Below, piece by piece: positions 52,503 through 60,051 of a stretch of DNA of 64,000 bases. This DNA is from Sphingobacterium humi (GTDB lineage: Bacteria > Bacteroidota > Bacteroidia > Sphingobacteriales > Sphingobacteriaceae): contig NZ_WSQA01000004.1 of assembly GCF_009768885.1 (NCBI RefSeq), positions 124,001-188,000 on the forward strand. Reading direction: 5' to 3'. Position 1 is the stretch's first letter. Every line of letters begins with the position of its first letter. The notes under the pieces were generated by a model. It had not been told where the DNA came from and did no database searches. It worked only from the letters and a program-made list of their open reading frames with translations. Position numbers and translations under genes: made by a program.

Positions 52503-53753
52503 CTATCTAATTTGCCCTGATCCTGTGACGAACCATTTCTCTGTAACTAACTTTTCGAGGGCAAAGGGTCCACGTGCGTGCAATTTCTGGGTTGAAATTC
52601 CAATTTCAGCACCTAATCCGAACTCTCCGCCATCGGTAAATCGCGTTGAAGCGTTTGCATATACTGCAGCAGCGTCTACCGACTCCATAAAGTTCGTTAT
52701 ATTTTGTTGATTTTGAGAAACAATACACTCAGAATGTTTGGACGAGTAATTAGCAATATGCGCAAGCGCTTCATCCAAAGAATCTACTACCTTTATCGAA
52801 CAGATAAGATCTAAAAACTCCCGACCGAAATCCGCATCTTTTGCTTGCTCTAGGTAAGGATAGCCTAAATCGTATAGCTCGTTATAACTTTCATTATCGG
52901 CGAATACCTGCACTTTATACTCAATAAAATAAGGCACTAACTTTCTTAAGAAGGCAGGCACGATATTTTTATCAAGCACCACCGTATCTAAGGAATTGCA
53001 TACTGAAGGTCTGGATATCTTGGCATTCGCCACAATTTTAGCGGCCATATCGAGGTCGGCAGATTTATCTACGTAAGTATGGCAAACGCCAGCTCCCGTT
53101 TCAATCACCGGCACTTTAGCATTGTCCCTAACAAAATCAATTAAAGATTGAGAGCCTCTCGGGATAATAATATCGACAAAAGCGGTGGCTTGCAAAAGCT
53201 CTTCCACCAACTCGCGGTCGGTTGGCAACAACTGCACCATGTGTTCATCCAACTTTCTCTGCTTCAGCTCTTCTTGAATTAAGCTAACTAAATACGAATT
53301 AGTATTCCAAGCATCTGAGCCTCCACGCAACAGACATACATTGCCAGATTGCAAACAAAGACTAGCCACATCGATCGTCACATTTGGTCGAGCTTCATAA
53401 ATTACTCCAACAACACCTAATGCAACTGTCTTTTTCTCAATATACAAGCCGTTTTCGAGCGCTTTAGCACTAATTAGCTTACCGGTTGGATCTTCCAATT
53501 CAGCAACCTCCAACACACTCTTGGCCAAGCCTTCAATGCGATCTGCAGTAAGCAAAAGACGATCGTATTTTGAATCTTTCGGATCCATGCGACTCAAATC
53601 TTTGCTATTCTCCTGGATTATTTCGTCCACATGCTTACGCAAGGCATTTGCAATACCTGTCAACAAATCCTTTTTCGTTTCAGCATCTACCTTTGCAAGG
53701 GCAAGTTTAGCATTTCTAGCGGCAATTAATTGAGGTTGTATCGTTCCTTTCAT
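52503..53753 (-). CDS. proA: Gamma-glutamyl phosphate reductase
   Basis: NADPH-dependent reduction of gamma-glutamyl phosphate to glutamate-5-semialdehyde in proline synthesis; ALDH fold. Catalytic Cys is in ISRPSVCNSLDTV; other family segments are VGVIYEARPNVTIDVASL, LRGGSDAWNTN, IIPRGSQSLIDFVR and TDGGEFGLGAEIGISTQK. Length of 416 residues is standard. It follows proB with an 8-nt gap. Confidence 0.97.
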   Translation of the reverse strand: MKGTIQPQLIAARNAKLALAKVDAETKKDLLTGIANALRKHVDEIIQENSKDLSRMDPKDSKYDRLLLTADRIEGLAKSVLEVAELEDPTGKLISAKALENGLYIEKKTVALGVVGVIYEARPNVTIDVASLCLQSGNVCLLRGGSDAWNTNSYLVSLIQEELKQRKLDEHMVQLLPTDRELVEELLQATAFVDIIIPRGSQSLIDFVRDNAKVPVIETGAGVCHTYVDKSADLDMAAKIVANAKISRPSVCNSLDTVVLDKNIVPAFLRKLVPYFIEYKVQVFADNESYNELYDLGYPYLEQAKDADFGREFLDLICSIKVVDSLDEALAHIANYSSKHSECIVSQNQQNITNFMESVDAAAVYANASTRFTDGGEFGLGAEIGISTQKLHARGPFALEKLVTEKWFVTGSGQIR

Positions 53754-53761
53754 GGTTATTC

Positions 53762-54793
53762 TTATAACAGCACAATATCATTGGCATGTGCAATTTCCAA
53801 ATTCTTCTTTTTATCTGCAGACTTTAAACTAACAGAGTCAATTTTAGATTTAGCGACCGCATGTATTACTCCATCCTCGTCTGCAATCTGAAAGACTTCA
53901 CCTACTTCAAAATCCTGTAGCACTTGCTGCACCCCTACGGCCAATAAACTTTTGCGATTGGCCAACGCCTGAAGCGCCCCTTTATCCACCTGCAACATAC
54001 CGGCAATCAAACTTCCACTAGCCAACCATTTATTGCGCGAGGATACTTTCTTCTTCTGCGCAAAGCATACCGTTCCGGTTTTACCTTCCACAGCCTTTAA
54101 AATGGCATTATCGGTTTGCATACTAAAGATAACGGCCTTTATACCCATCTGATTGGCCAAGCGAGCAAAATTTAGCTTCGAAGTCATCCCGCCAAGCCCT
54201 ACGGAGGATTTATCCTTACGGGCTAGGGATAAAGCCTCTTTATCAATTACCTGAATCTCCGGAATCACTTTTCCCTTGGCGTCTAAAACTCCAGGAACCG
54301 ACGTACTAAACAGGATTTGCTCCGCGCCAAATCCAACAGCAATCAAGGTTGCCAGCTCATCGTTATCAGAAAACTTAAGCTCCTTATTACTAACCACATC
54401 ATTCTCATTCGCAATGGGGATAACGTTGTTCTTCCAAAGCGTTTCATAGGTACTCTTAAGTTGCAGAAACTGACTTCTATTAGCGAAATGCTGCCTTTCG
54501 CAAAGACTTTGGGCCAGGGCTATTTTAAAGGGTCGGAAATAAGTGCCATAGGTTCTTACCAACATGGGATTCCCGATGGCCGCAGCAGCCTTCCGTTGGG
54601 CCAGGGTTCCCGTATATTTTGGTATAAAGCGTTTCCCAGCTGCAACAGCACCAGAGGATACCAACACGATATTATACCGGGGTTGAAGCTGCGCACATTG
54701 TCTGGCAATTTCCAATACAATCTGCTCATCTATCTCCCCATTGGTGGTGATGGAAGCAGAACCAAACTTAATGACAAGTACGGGCTTTTTCAT
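53762..54793 (-). CDS. proB: Glutamate 5-kinase
   Basis: First enzyme of proline synthesis. An amino acid kinase domain (residues 1-250: IKFGSASIT, LVSSGAVAAGK, NENDVVSNKELKFSDNDELATLIAVG, GLGGMTSKLNFA) is followed by a C-terminal PUA domain (SGSLIAGMLQVDKGALQAL..SLLAVGVQQVL). The PUA suits feedback-sensitive enzymes. At 343 residues it is slightly shorter than E. coli ProB (367). A 13-bp inverted repeat spans its upstream promoter region. Confidence 0.95.
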   Translation of the reverse strand: MKKPVLVIKFGSASITTNGEIDEQIVLEIARQCAQLQPRYNIVLVSSGAVAAGKRFIPKYTGTLAQRKAAAAIGNPMLVRTYGTYFRPFKIALAQSLCERQHFANRSQFLQLKSTYETLWKNNVIPIANENDVVSNKELKFSDNDELATLIAVGFGAEQILFSTSVPGVLDAKGKVIPEIQVIDKEALSLARKDKSSVGLGGMTSKLNFARLANQMGIKAVIFSMQTDNAILKAVEGKTGTVCFAQKKKVSSRNKWLASGSLIAGMLQVDKGALQALANRKSLLAVGVQQVLQDFEVGEVFQIADEDGVIHAVAKSKIDSVSLKSADKKKNLEIAHANDIVLL

Positions 54794-54813
54794 TTAAACA
54801 ATAGTAACAATCC

Positions 54814-54860
54814 TTATAATTAGATTAGATTTTTTCAATGGAACCCAAATCTAATTATAA
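54814..54860 (-). promoter_or_regulatory. Inverted repeat overlapping the proBA promoter
   Basis: Perfect 13-bp arms TTATAATTAGATT (54814-54826) and AATCTAATTATAA (54848-54860), 21 nt apart, upstream of proB. On the minus strand the -7 box TAGATTTG (54853-54846) is inside the distal arm, so the structure could be an operator or an mRNA leader hairpin. Confidence 0.6.
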
Positions 54861-54923
54861 TATTTTAAACAATATAGCTTTCTAAGCGTTAATTCACAAA
54901 AAAGCTACAGGCTATAAAAACAG

Positions 54924-54950
54924 AAAAAGCAGAACCCAGTCTGCTTTTTT
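54924..54950 (-). terminator. Terminator downstream of xth
   Basis: AAAAAGCAGA and TCTGCTTTTTT form a 10-bp stem with a 6-nt loop and A/T tracts on both sides; it lies 27 nt after the xth stop on the minus strand. Confidence 0.82.
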
Positions 54951-54977
54951 CAATATGATGATGCAAATAGCCAGGTC

Positions 54978-55742
54978 TTAATCCAAGATTAATTCCACGG
55001 GGCAATGGTCAGAGTGTACCGCATCTGTCCAAATCTTTGCACTTTTAATATGATCCTTTAAGGCGTTTGAAACCATGTTATAGTCGATACGCCAGCCTAA
55101 GTTTCTGGCTCTGGCACCCGCGCGATAACTCCACCAAGTATAATGGTGCGGATCGGCGTTTAAGTGTCGGAAGGAATCCGTGTAGCCTGAATTGATGAAA
55201 TTCTCCATCCATTCGCGCTCCGCAGGAAGGAATCCCGAGCTGTTAGCATTGGATTTCGGATTATGAATATCGATGGCACGATGGCAGATGTTAAAGTCGC
55301 CACATACCACAAGTTTATCCTTTTCTTTCAACAGCTCATTACTGTATTGCTGAAAATCATCCAGGAATTTGTATTTAAAGTCCTGACGCACATCGCCAGT
55401 TGTTCCTGAAGGGAAATACACACTCATGACGGAAGCCTCATCGAAGTCTAAGCGAATGGCGCGACCTTCGAAATCATAATCTTCCATTCCACAGCCATAT
55501 TCCACATGTTTAGGCGTTTTCTTGGTAAAGATGGCCGTGCCGCTGTATCCTTTTTTCTGTGCCGGATACCAGTAATGCTCATAGCCCAAATCTTCAATTA
55601 ATACGATTTCCGGAACCTGTTCCAGGTTAGCTTTGATTTCCTGCAAACAGATTACATCCGGATTGGCCACTTTCAGCCAATCTATCCAACCTTTTTTTAA
55701 GGCTGCCCGAATTCCATTCACATTATAAGTTATAATTTTCAT
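54978..55742 (-). CDS. xth: Exodeoxyribonuclease III/AP endonuclease
   Basis: Repairs abasic sites. The 254-residue protein has the exonuclease-endonuclease-phosphatase motifs: ITYNVNGIRAALKKG, VICLQEIKA (Glu metal ligand), VCGDFNICH, and the catalytic His in VHSDHCPVEL; WRIDYNMVS is the penultimate family motif. It starts 2 nt after the cyclophilin gene stop and shares its transcription unit. Confidence 0.95.
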   Translation of the reverse strand: MKIITYNVNGIRAALKKGWIDWLKVANPDVICLQEIKANLEQVPEIVLIEDLGYEHYWYPAQKKGYSGTAIFTKKTPKHVEYGCGMEDYDFEGRAIRLDFDEASVMSVYFPSGTTGDVRQDFKYKFLDDFQQYSNELLKEKDKLVVCGDFNICHRAIDIHNPKSNANSSGFLPAEREWMENFINSGYTDSFRHLNADPHHYTWWSYRAGARARNLGWRIDYNMVSNALKDHIKSAKIWTDAVHSDHCPVELILD

Positions 55743-55744
55743 GA

Positions 55745-56506
55745 TTACGGCAATTTATAGGTTCTAGACTTCATCGAATCGAACAACTTGGTGAAGATTC
55801 CTTTTTTAGGCTTTAGCCCTTGCAGCTCGCGTTCAAAATCACGGGCTTCCACACGAGTTAGCAAGTGCATGCTGAAACGCTCGTCGGTCATAGGTCTGTC
55901 GCGTTCATCGGTTTTCACGCCAGCAATGGCATCCACTACTTCTATTCCCTTTAGCAACTCCCCGAAAACGGTATAGTTTCCATCCAGGTGAGGTGTTCCT
56001 CCAATAGTCGTATAGGTTTCGCGCTGTAAGGGCGTTAATTTCTTGCCTTTCAAGCGGAATTGCTCTAGGGAATCCAAGGCTGCTGGTGTGAACACCCTAC
56101 CCTGCACCAGATAAAACTGCGATGCTGAAGATTCCTTCGCCGGATTATCATCTCTGGCAGCACCGATAGCGCCCTTTTTATGGATAATATCCGCTTGTAT
56201 TTCTGCAGGAACCTTGTAGTCAGGACCACCATTACCAAGCTCTTGTCGACTTCCAGCATAGCGCGAATCCGGATCACCACCCTGAATCATAAAATTATGA
56301 ATCACCCGATGGAACAGCAGGGAATCGTAATAGCCTTCAGCCACCAGTTTCACGAAATTATCCCGATGTTTTCGCGTTTCGTTATAGAGTTTTAAAACAC
56401 TTTCCCCTTTATTGGTCGTTATCTTTACGTAATAATGCTTGGGTGTTTGCGCATGCAACAGCATAAAGCCCAGCATAAAAGCAAAGAGTACACTCAGTTT
56501 CTTCAT
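55745..56506 (-). CDS. Secreted cyclophilin-type peptidylprolyl isomerase
   Basis: Signal peptide ending at LLHAQ, then a cyclophilin domain with YYDSLLFHRVIHNFMIQGGDPDSR (the active-site FHR and IQGGD), ASQFYLVQG, GGTPHLDGNYTVFGELL and a C-terminal extension to residue 253. The active-site Arg (FHRVI) and the Gln/Phe region (FMIQGG) are retained, so it is likely active. The role is proline isomerisation in the periplasm. It lies between the hypothetical 115-residue gene and xth. Confidence 0.93.
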   Translation of the reverse strand: MKKLSVLFAFMLGFMLLHAQTPKHYYVKITTNKGESVLKLYNETRKHRDNFVKLVAEGYYDSLLFHRVIHNFMIQGGDPDSRYAGSRQELGNGGPDYKVPAEIQADIIHKKGAIGAARDDNPAKESSASQFYLVQGRVFTPAALDSLEQFRLKGKKLTPLQRETYTTIGGTPHLDGNYTVFGELLKGIEVVDAIAGVKTDERDRPMTDERFSMHLLTRVEARDFERELQGLKPKKGIFTKLFDSMKSRTYKLP

Positions 56507-56511
56507 AGGTA

Positions 56512-56859
56512 TTAAATCATGTTTACTTCTTCAAAATAATCGATTATCAAGGATTTGATAATCATTTCCTGCTCCATTAGGGTATAATTCGGGATAGGTT
56601 TTACCAATTCCCAATGCGGCCAGCCCTGTTCGTCCAAGCCATTCAGCTCGTAAAAGCCGAGGCTACTAAAAAGGCGACAGGTAGCAATGTGCATCAGTTC
56701 TTCTTTCTCGCGTTTGGAGAATTCCTGTGGGCCTTTCCCCAATTCCTGAACACCTATCAGGAAGAGCATCACTTTGATATCCGGAATATCGGTATCAAAT
56801 TGTTGGGCAATAACTTGTTGCAAATTCGCCCATTTCTTATTTATTTCTGCAGCTTGCAT
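56512..56859 (-). CDS. Conserved hypothetical protein
   Basis: A 115-residue soluble protein I cannot assign; visible blocks are PDIKVMLFLIGVQELGKGPQEFSKREKEELMHIA and a C-terminal tail rich in acidic and hydrophobic residues (LIIDYFEEVNMI). No signal peptide or membrane segment. It lies between the phosphatase (15 nt upstream) and the cyclophilin (5 nt downstream) and is likely real because of the tight packing. Confidence 0.7.
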   Translation of the reverse strand: MQAAEINKKWANLQQVIAQQFDTDIPDIKVMLFLIGVQELGKGPQEFSKREKEELMHIATCRLFSSLGFYELNGLDEQGWPHWELVKPIPNYTLMEQEMIIKSLIIDYFEEVNMI

Positions 56860-56874
56860 TTTTCTTTCAGTTTT

Positions 56875-57312
56875 TTACGTGTTCCAATCCTGTATCAACA
56901 GCTTGCAACGTTCTTGAATCATTCGGAATACCGGCTCGAAAAGCGCGTTATCGTAGTAAGGATCCGGCACAATATCATCGTCCAAAAACAGGCTCACTTT
57001 CGCTTTATGCGCCTCATCCTTCGTTAAGGCCAGCACATCTTGGTAATTATTCCGATCCATTACCAGAATACGGTCGTAACGATCGAAAAGGTCCAGCACG
57101 AAATGCTGCGCACGTTGGCTAGATATATCGATCCCATTTGTTTTTGCAATGGCAATCGACCGCTTATCGGGGGCTTGTCCTACGTGCCAATCTCCAGTTC
57201 CGGCCGAGTCAATTTCCCAATCTAAGCCAGCATCTTTGGCCATGTGCTCCATGATACCATGCGCCAGTGGCGAACGGCAGATATTCCCTAAACACACCAT
57301 CAATATTTTCAT
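56875..57312 (-). CDS. Low-molecular-weight protein tyrosine phosphatase
   Basis: Phosphatase of about 145 residues with the P-loop CLGNICRS (nucleophile Cys7, Arg13) at the N-terminus and the catalytic Asp in DPYYDN near residue 120. The start is set at MKILMVCLGN (57312), where the family begins; the ATG at 57354 would add 14 non-conserved residues. Possible targets are tyrosine kinases of polysaccharide export or arginine-phosphorylated proteins, undetermined. Confidence 0.93.
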   Translation of the reverse strand: MKILMVCLGNICRSPLAHGIMEHMAKDAGLDWEIDSAGTGDWHVGQAPDKRSIAIAKTNGIDISSQRAQHFVLDLFDRYDRILVMDRNNYQDVLALTKDEAHKAKVSLFLDDDIVPDPYYDNALFEPVFRMIQERCKLLIQDWNT

Positions 57313-57376
57313 GGTTTCAAATATAACATTATTTGCAGCATTACCGAGGTTCACTAGCCATCAAAGAATCGTCAAA

Positions 57377-57412
57377 AAAAGGGGATGGTTCTTTCAAAAA
57401 CCATCCCCTTTT
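57377..57412 (-). terminator. Terminator after the Deg protease gene
   Basis: AAAAGGGGATGGTT and AACCATCCCCTTTT form a perfect 14-bp stem around an 8-nt loop, 22 nt after the protease stop on the minus strand. Confidence 0.92.
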
Positions 57413-57434
57413 CTTTCCGCTAGGTATGCTAGCC

Positions 57435-58985
57435 TTAATATTGTAAAGGTACGTTAAACTCAACGGTACTACCTCTTTCCGGCACACCAGTCACGCGTAC
57501 AATGTTTCTACGGGTTCCGCCTAATGCAGATTCCACATCGTCTACTGAATTCACTGGTTTACCATTAATTTTGGTAATCACCAATCCTCTTTCTACGCCG
57601 AAGTATTCGAAAACACCACCACGGTGTACTTGCGATACGACCACACCAGAGCTTACGCCCAATTCTTTTTTCTTCGCATCGGTTGCAGGCACAAAGCTTG
57701 CACCTAATTTATTGAATATCTCCGTTGCAGATGCGCTAGATTCGCCACCTTCATCGGCTTTCGATTTGCTCTCTTCGCCTTTCAAGGTAATATTTACGTC
57801 TTTTTCTTTCCCTGCACGTTTGTAGGTCAATTTCACCTTATCACCCGGACGTAATCTTGCTACGTGTTCCTGTAAATCTGGGGAACCGTAAATGGTACGA
57901 CCTTCAATTTTGGTTATAATATCACCAGGTTTAATGCCTGCGGCTTCCGCTGCACCACCTTTTACCACATCACGCACATATAAACCATTCACATCGGTAA
58001 TGCCCACCTCTTTACGTAAGGCATCGTTAATTTCAGCGAAGGTTACACCTACATACCCACGTTTCACACTACCGAACTCTTTAAAGTCGTCTACAATTTT
58101 CTTCGCCAAGTTAATTGGGATGGCAAAACCGTAACCTGCATAGGTTCCTGTTGGGGATGCAATAGCCGAGTTAATACCGATTAGCTCGCCACGTGCATTC
58201 ACCAAGGCACCACCACTGTTTCCTTTATTGATTACCGCATCCGTTTGCAAGAATGACTCTACCGCGGTATTGATTACTTGCTCTTCCGGGCCGTAACCAT
58301 AGCCACGTTGCTGTTGTTGCTGCGATTCGCCAAGAATACCGATCTGGCGTCCTTTAGCGGAGATAATACCCGCTGTAACAGTTGATTGTAAGCCTAAAGG
58401 GTAACCTACCGCCAATACCCATTCACCAATTTGCACATTGTCAGAATTTCCTAACTTCACAATTGGCAAATTCGTAGCATTCACCTTAATCAAGGCCAAG
58501 TCGAAGTTGGCATCGCGACCGATTACTTTGGCTTCGTAGGTCTTTTTATCGGTTAATACCACTTCAATTTTATCGGCATCTTCCACCACGTGGTTATTCG
58601 TTACAATATAACCATCTGGGGAAATAATCACTCCCGATCCGGAAGCGGTAGCCGGACGAGATTGTCCACGTCTTTGTTGAGGCACGCCGAAGAACTCTTC
58701 GAACAGGTCGAAAGGTGCGCCTTGCCCGCCACGTGCAGCACGTCCGCTCATCGTTACGTTAATATGCACTACACCAGGGGTCACCGCCGCTGCAGCTTGG
58801 GTAAAGTCAGGATTGCCTGTTGAAGACAATAATACTTCCTCACCCGGGTTGTTTGCGTAATACACTTTTTGACGTTCTTCAAACGTCATGTTGTCCATCT
58901 GTTTATTTTCAAAGAGCTTGTACCCTCCTACAGCGATTGCTCCTCCAATGATGGCCGTTAATAATGTTGCTCCTATCTTTTTCAT
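57435..58985 (-). CDS. degP: Deg/HtrA-family serine protease with two PDZ domains
   Basis: Periplasmic protease-chaperone. An N-terminal hydrophobic helix (GATLLTAIIGGAIAVGGY) anchors or exports it. The trypsin-like domain holds His in VTNNHVV, Asp in NFDLALIKV and Ser in NKGNSGGALV. Two PDZ domains follow: the first about residues 300-400 (GYVGVTFAEINDAL, GIKPGDIITKIEGR), the second about 430-510 (GVSSGVVVSQVHRGGVFEYFG, VVRINGKPV-like LVITKINGKPVNS). Length of 516 residues is usual for Bacteroidota DegP. A -7-like TACATTTG is at 59042-59035 upstream. Confidence 0.95.
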   Translation of the reverse strand: MKKIGATLLTAIIGGAIAVGGYKLFENKQMDNMTFEERQKVYYANNPGEEVLLSSTGNPDFTQAAAAVTPGVVHINVTMSGRAARGGQGAPFDLFEEFFGVPQQRRGQSRPATASGSGVIISPDGYIVTNNHVVEDADKIEVVLTDKKTYEAKVIGRDANFDLALIKVNATNLPIVKLGNSDNVQIGEWVLAVGYPLGLQSTVTAGIISAKGRQIGILGESQQQQQRGYGYGPEEQVINTAVESFLQTDAVINKGNSGGALVNARGELIGINSAIASPTGTYAGYGFAIPINLAKKIVDDFKEFGSVKRGYVGVTFAEINDALRKEVGITDVNGLYVRDVVKGGAAEAAGIKPGDIITKIEGRTIYGSPDLQEHVARLRPGDKVKLTYKRAGKEKDVNITLKGEESKSKADEGGESSASATEIFNKLGASFVPATDAKKKELGVSSGVVVSQVHRGGVFEYFGVERGLVITKINGKPVNSVDDVESALGGTRRNIVRVTGVPERGSTVEFNVPLQY

Positions 58986-59184
58986 ATATTTACTCTGAAT
59001 AATCTAAAAAATTCATGTTTCATAATGCTATAGTCAAATGTAATACCATTCGATTTTAACATTCGAGTTTTGTCAGTTAAAAAATGTTAACAAAAGGGGC
59101 TTTATTGCCATTTTTAACAGCTTTTAACAAAAGTCCGCCGAATTGTAACAAGAATATTAATTTTACGCCATAATTACAACGCAC

Positions 59185-59973
59185 ATGAGCCATACCATCA
59201 CATTTTATAAATACCAGGGAGCAGGGAATGATTTTGTTTTAATTGATAACCGAAACTTAGCGTTTGACGCCAAGGATGAGGTTTTAATCGAACGCTTGTG
59301 CGATCGTCGCTTTGGCATTGGGGGCGATGGCTTGATGCTGCTTCAAGGTACGAAAAATTTCGACTTCGAGATGCTTTATTTTAATGCCGACGGGCGTGAG
59401 GGCACAATGTGTGGCAACGGAGGCCGCTGTTTGGTAGCCTTTGCCCGCGATTTAGGCATCATTAAGCAGCAAACTGCCTTTTTGGCAGTAGACGGTCGAC
59501 ACGATGCTGAAATTCATGACAACGAGGTGAATTTAGGGATGATTCCAGTTTCCAGCATCCAACGCGATGGGGAAGCCTTTGTGTTAAACACCGGTTCGCC
59601 GCATTATGTACAATTTGTGCAAGACCTGCAACAACTGGATGTTTACCAGGCAGGCCATGCCATTCGCAACAATGAGCGCTATGCACAGGCGGGCATCAAT
59701 GTAAACTTTATCGAGCAGGAAGGCCTGGGTTACTTTGTGCGCACTTTTGAGCGAGGCGTAGAAGACGAGACCTATGCCTGCGGCACCGGGGCTGTGGCAT
59801 CGGCCATGAGCGTTGCCATCAAGGAAGAACTATTTGGAAACGTTGAAATCCCTATCCGCGTCTTGGGCGGTCAGTTGCAGGTATCCTTTAACCGAGAAGG
59901 CAACAACTTCACGGAGGTGTATTTGAAAGGCCCGGCGCTACGTGTATTTGAAGGAACAATCGATATTTCATAA
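59185..59973 (+). CDS. dapF: Diaminopimelate epimerase
   Basis: Converts LL- to meso-diaminopimelate for lysine and peptidoglycan. The two catalytic cysteines are in NADGREGTMCGNGGRC (Cys76) and YACGTGAVA (Cys199), with FYKYQGAGNDFVLID at the N-terminus. Length of 262 residues is normal. It is followed by the SNF2 helicase gene 78 nt downstream on the same strand. Confidence 0.97.
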   Translation: MSHTITFYKYQGAGNDFVLIDNRNLAFDAKDEVLIERLCDRRFGIGGDGLMLLQGTKNFDFEMLYFNADGREGTMCGNGGRCLVAFARDLGIIKQQTAFLAVDGRHDAEIHDNEVNLGMIPVSSIQRDGEAFVLNTGSPHYVQFVQDLQQLDVYQAGHAIRNNERYAQAGINVNFIEQEGLGYFVRTFERGVEDETYACGTGAVASAMSVAIKEELFGNVEIPIRVLGGQLQVSFNREGNNFTEVYLKGPALRVFEGTIDIS

Positions 59974-60051
59974 TAAATTAACCCTGCTGCGTTCTCAAAA
60001 AGGCATTATTTACCGTATATTAGTAGCTTTTTCTAGCGTACAACATCTATA

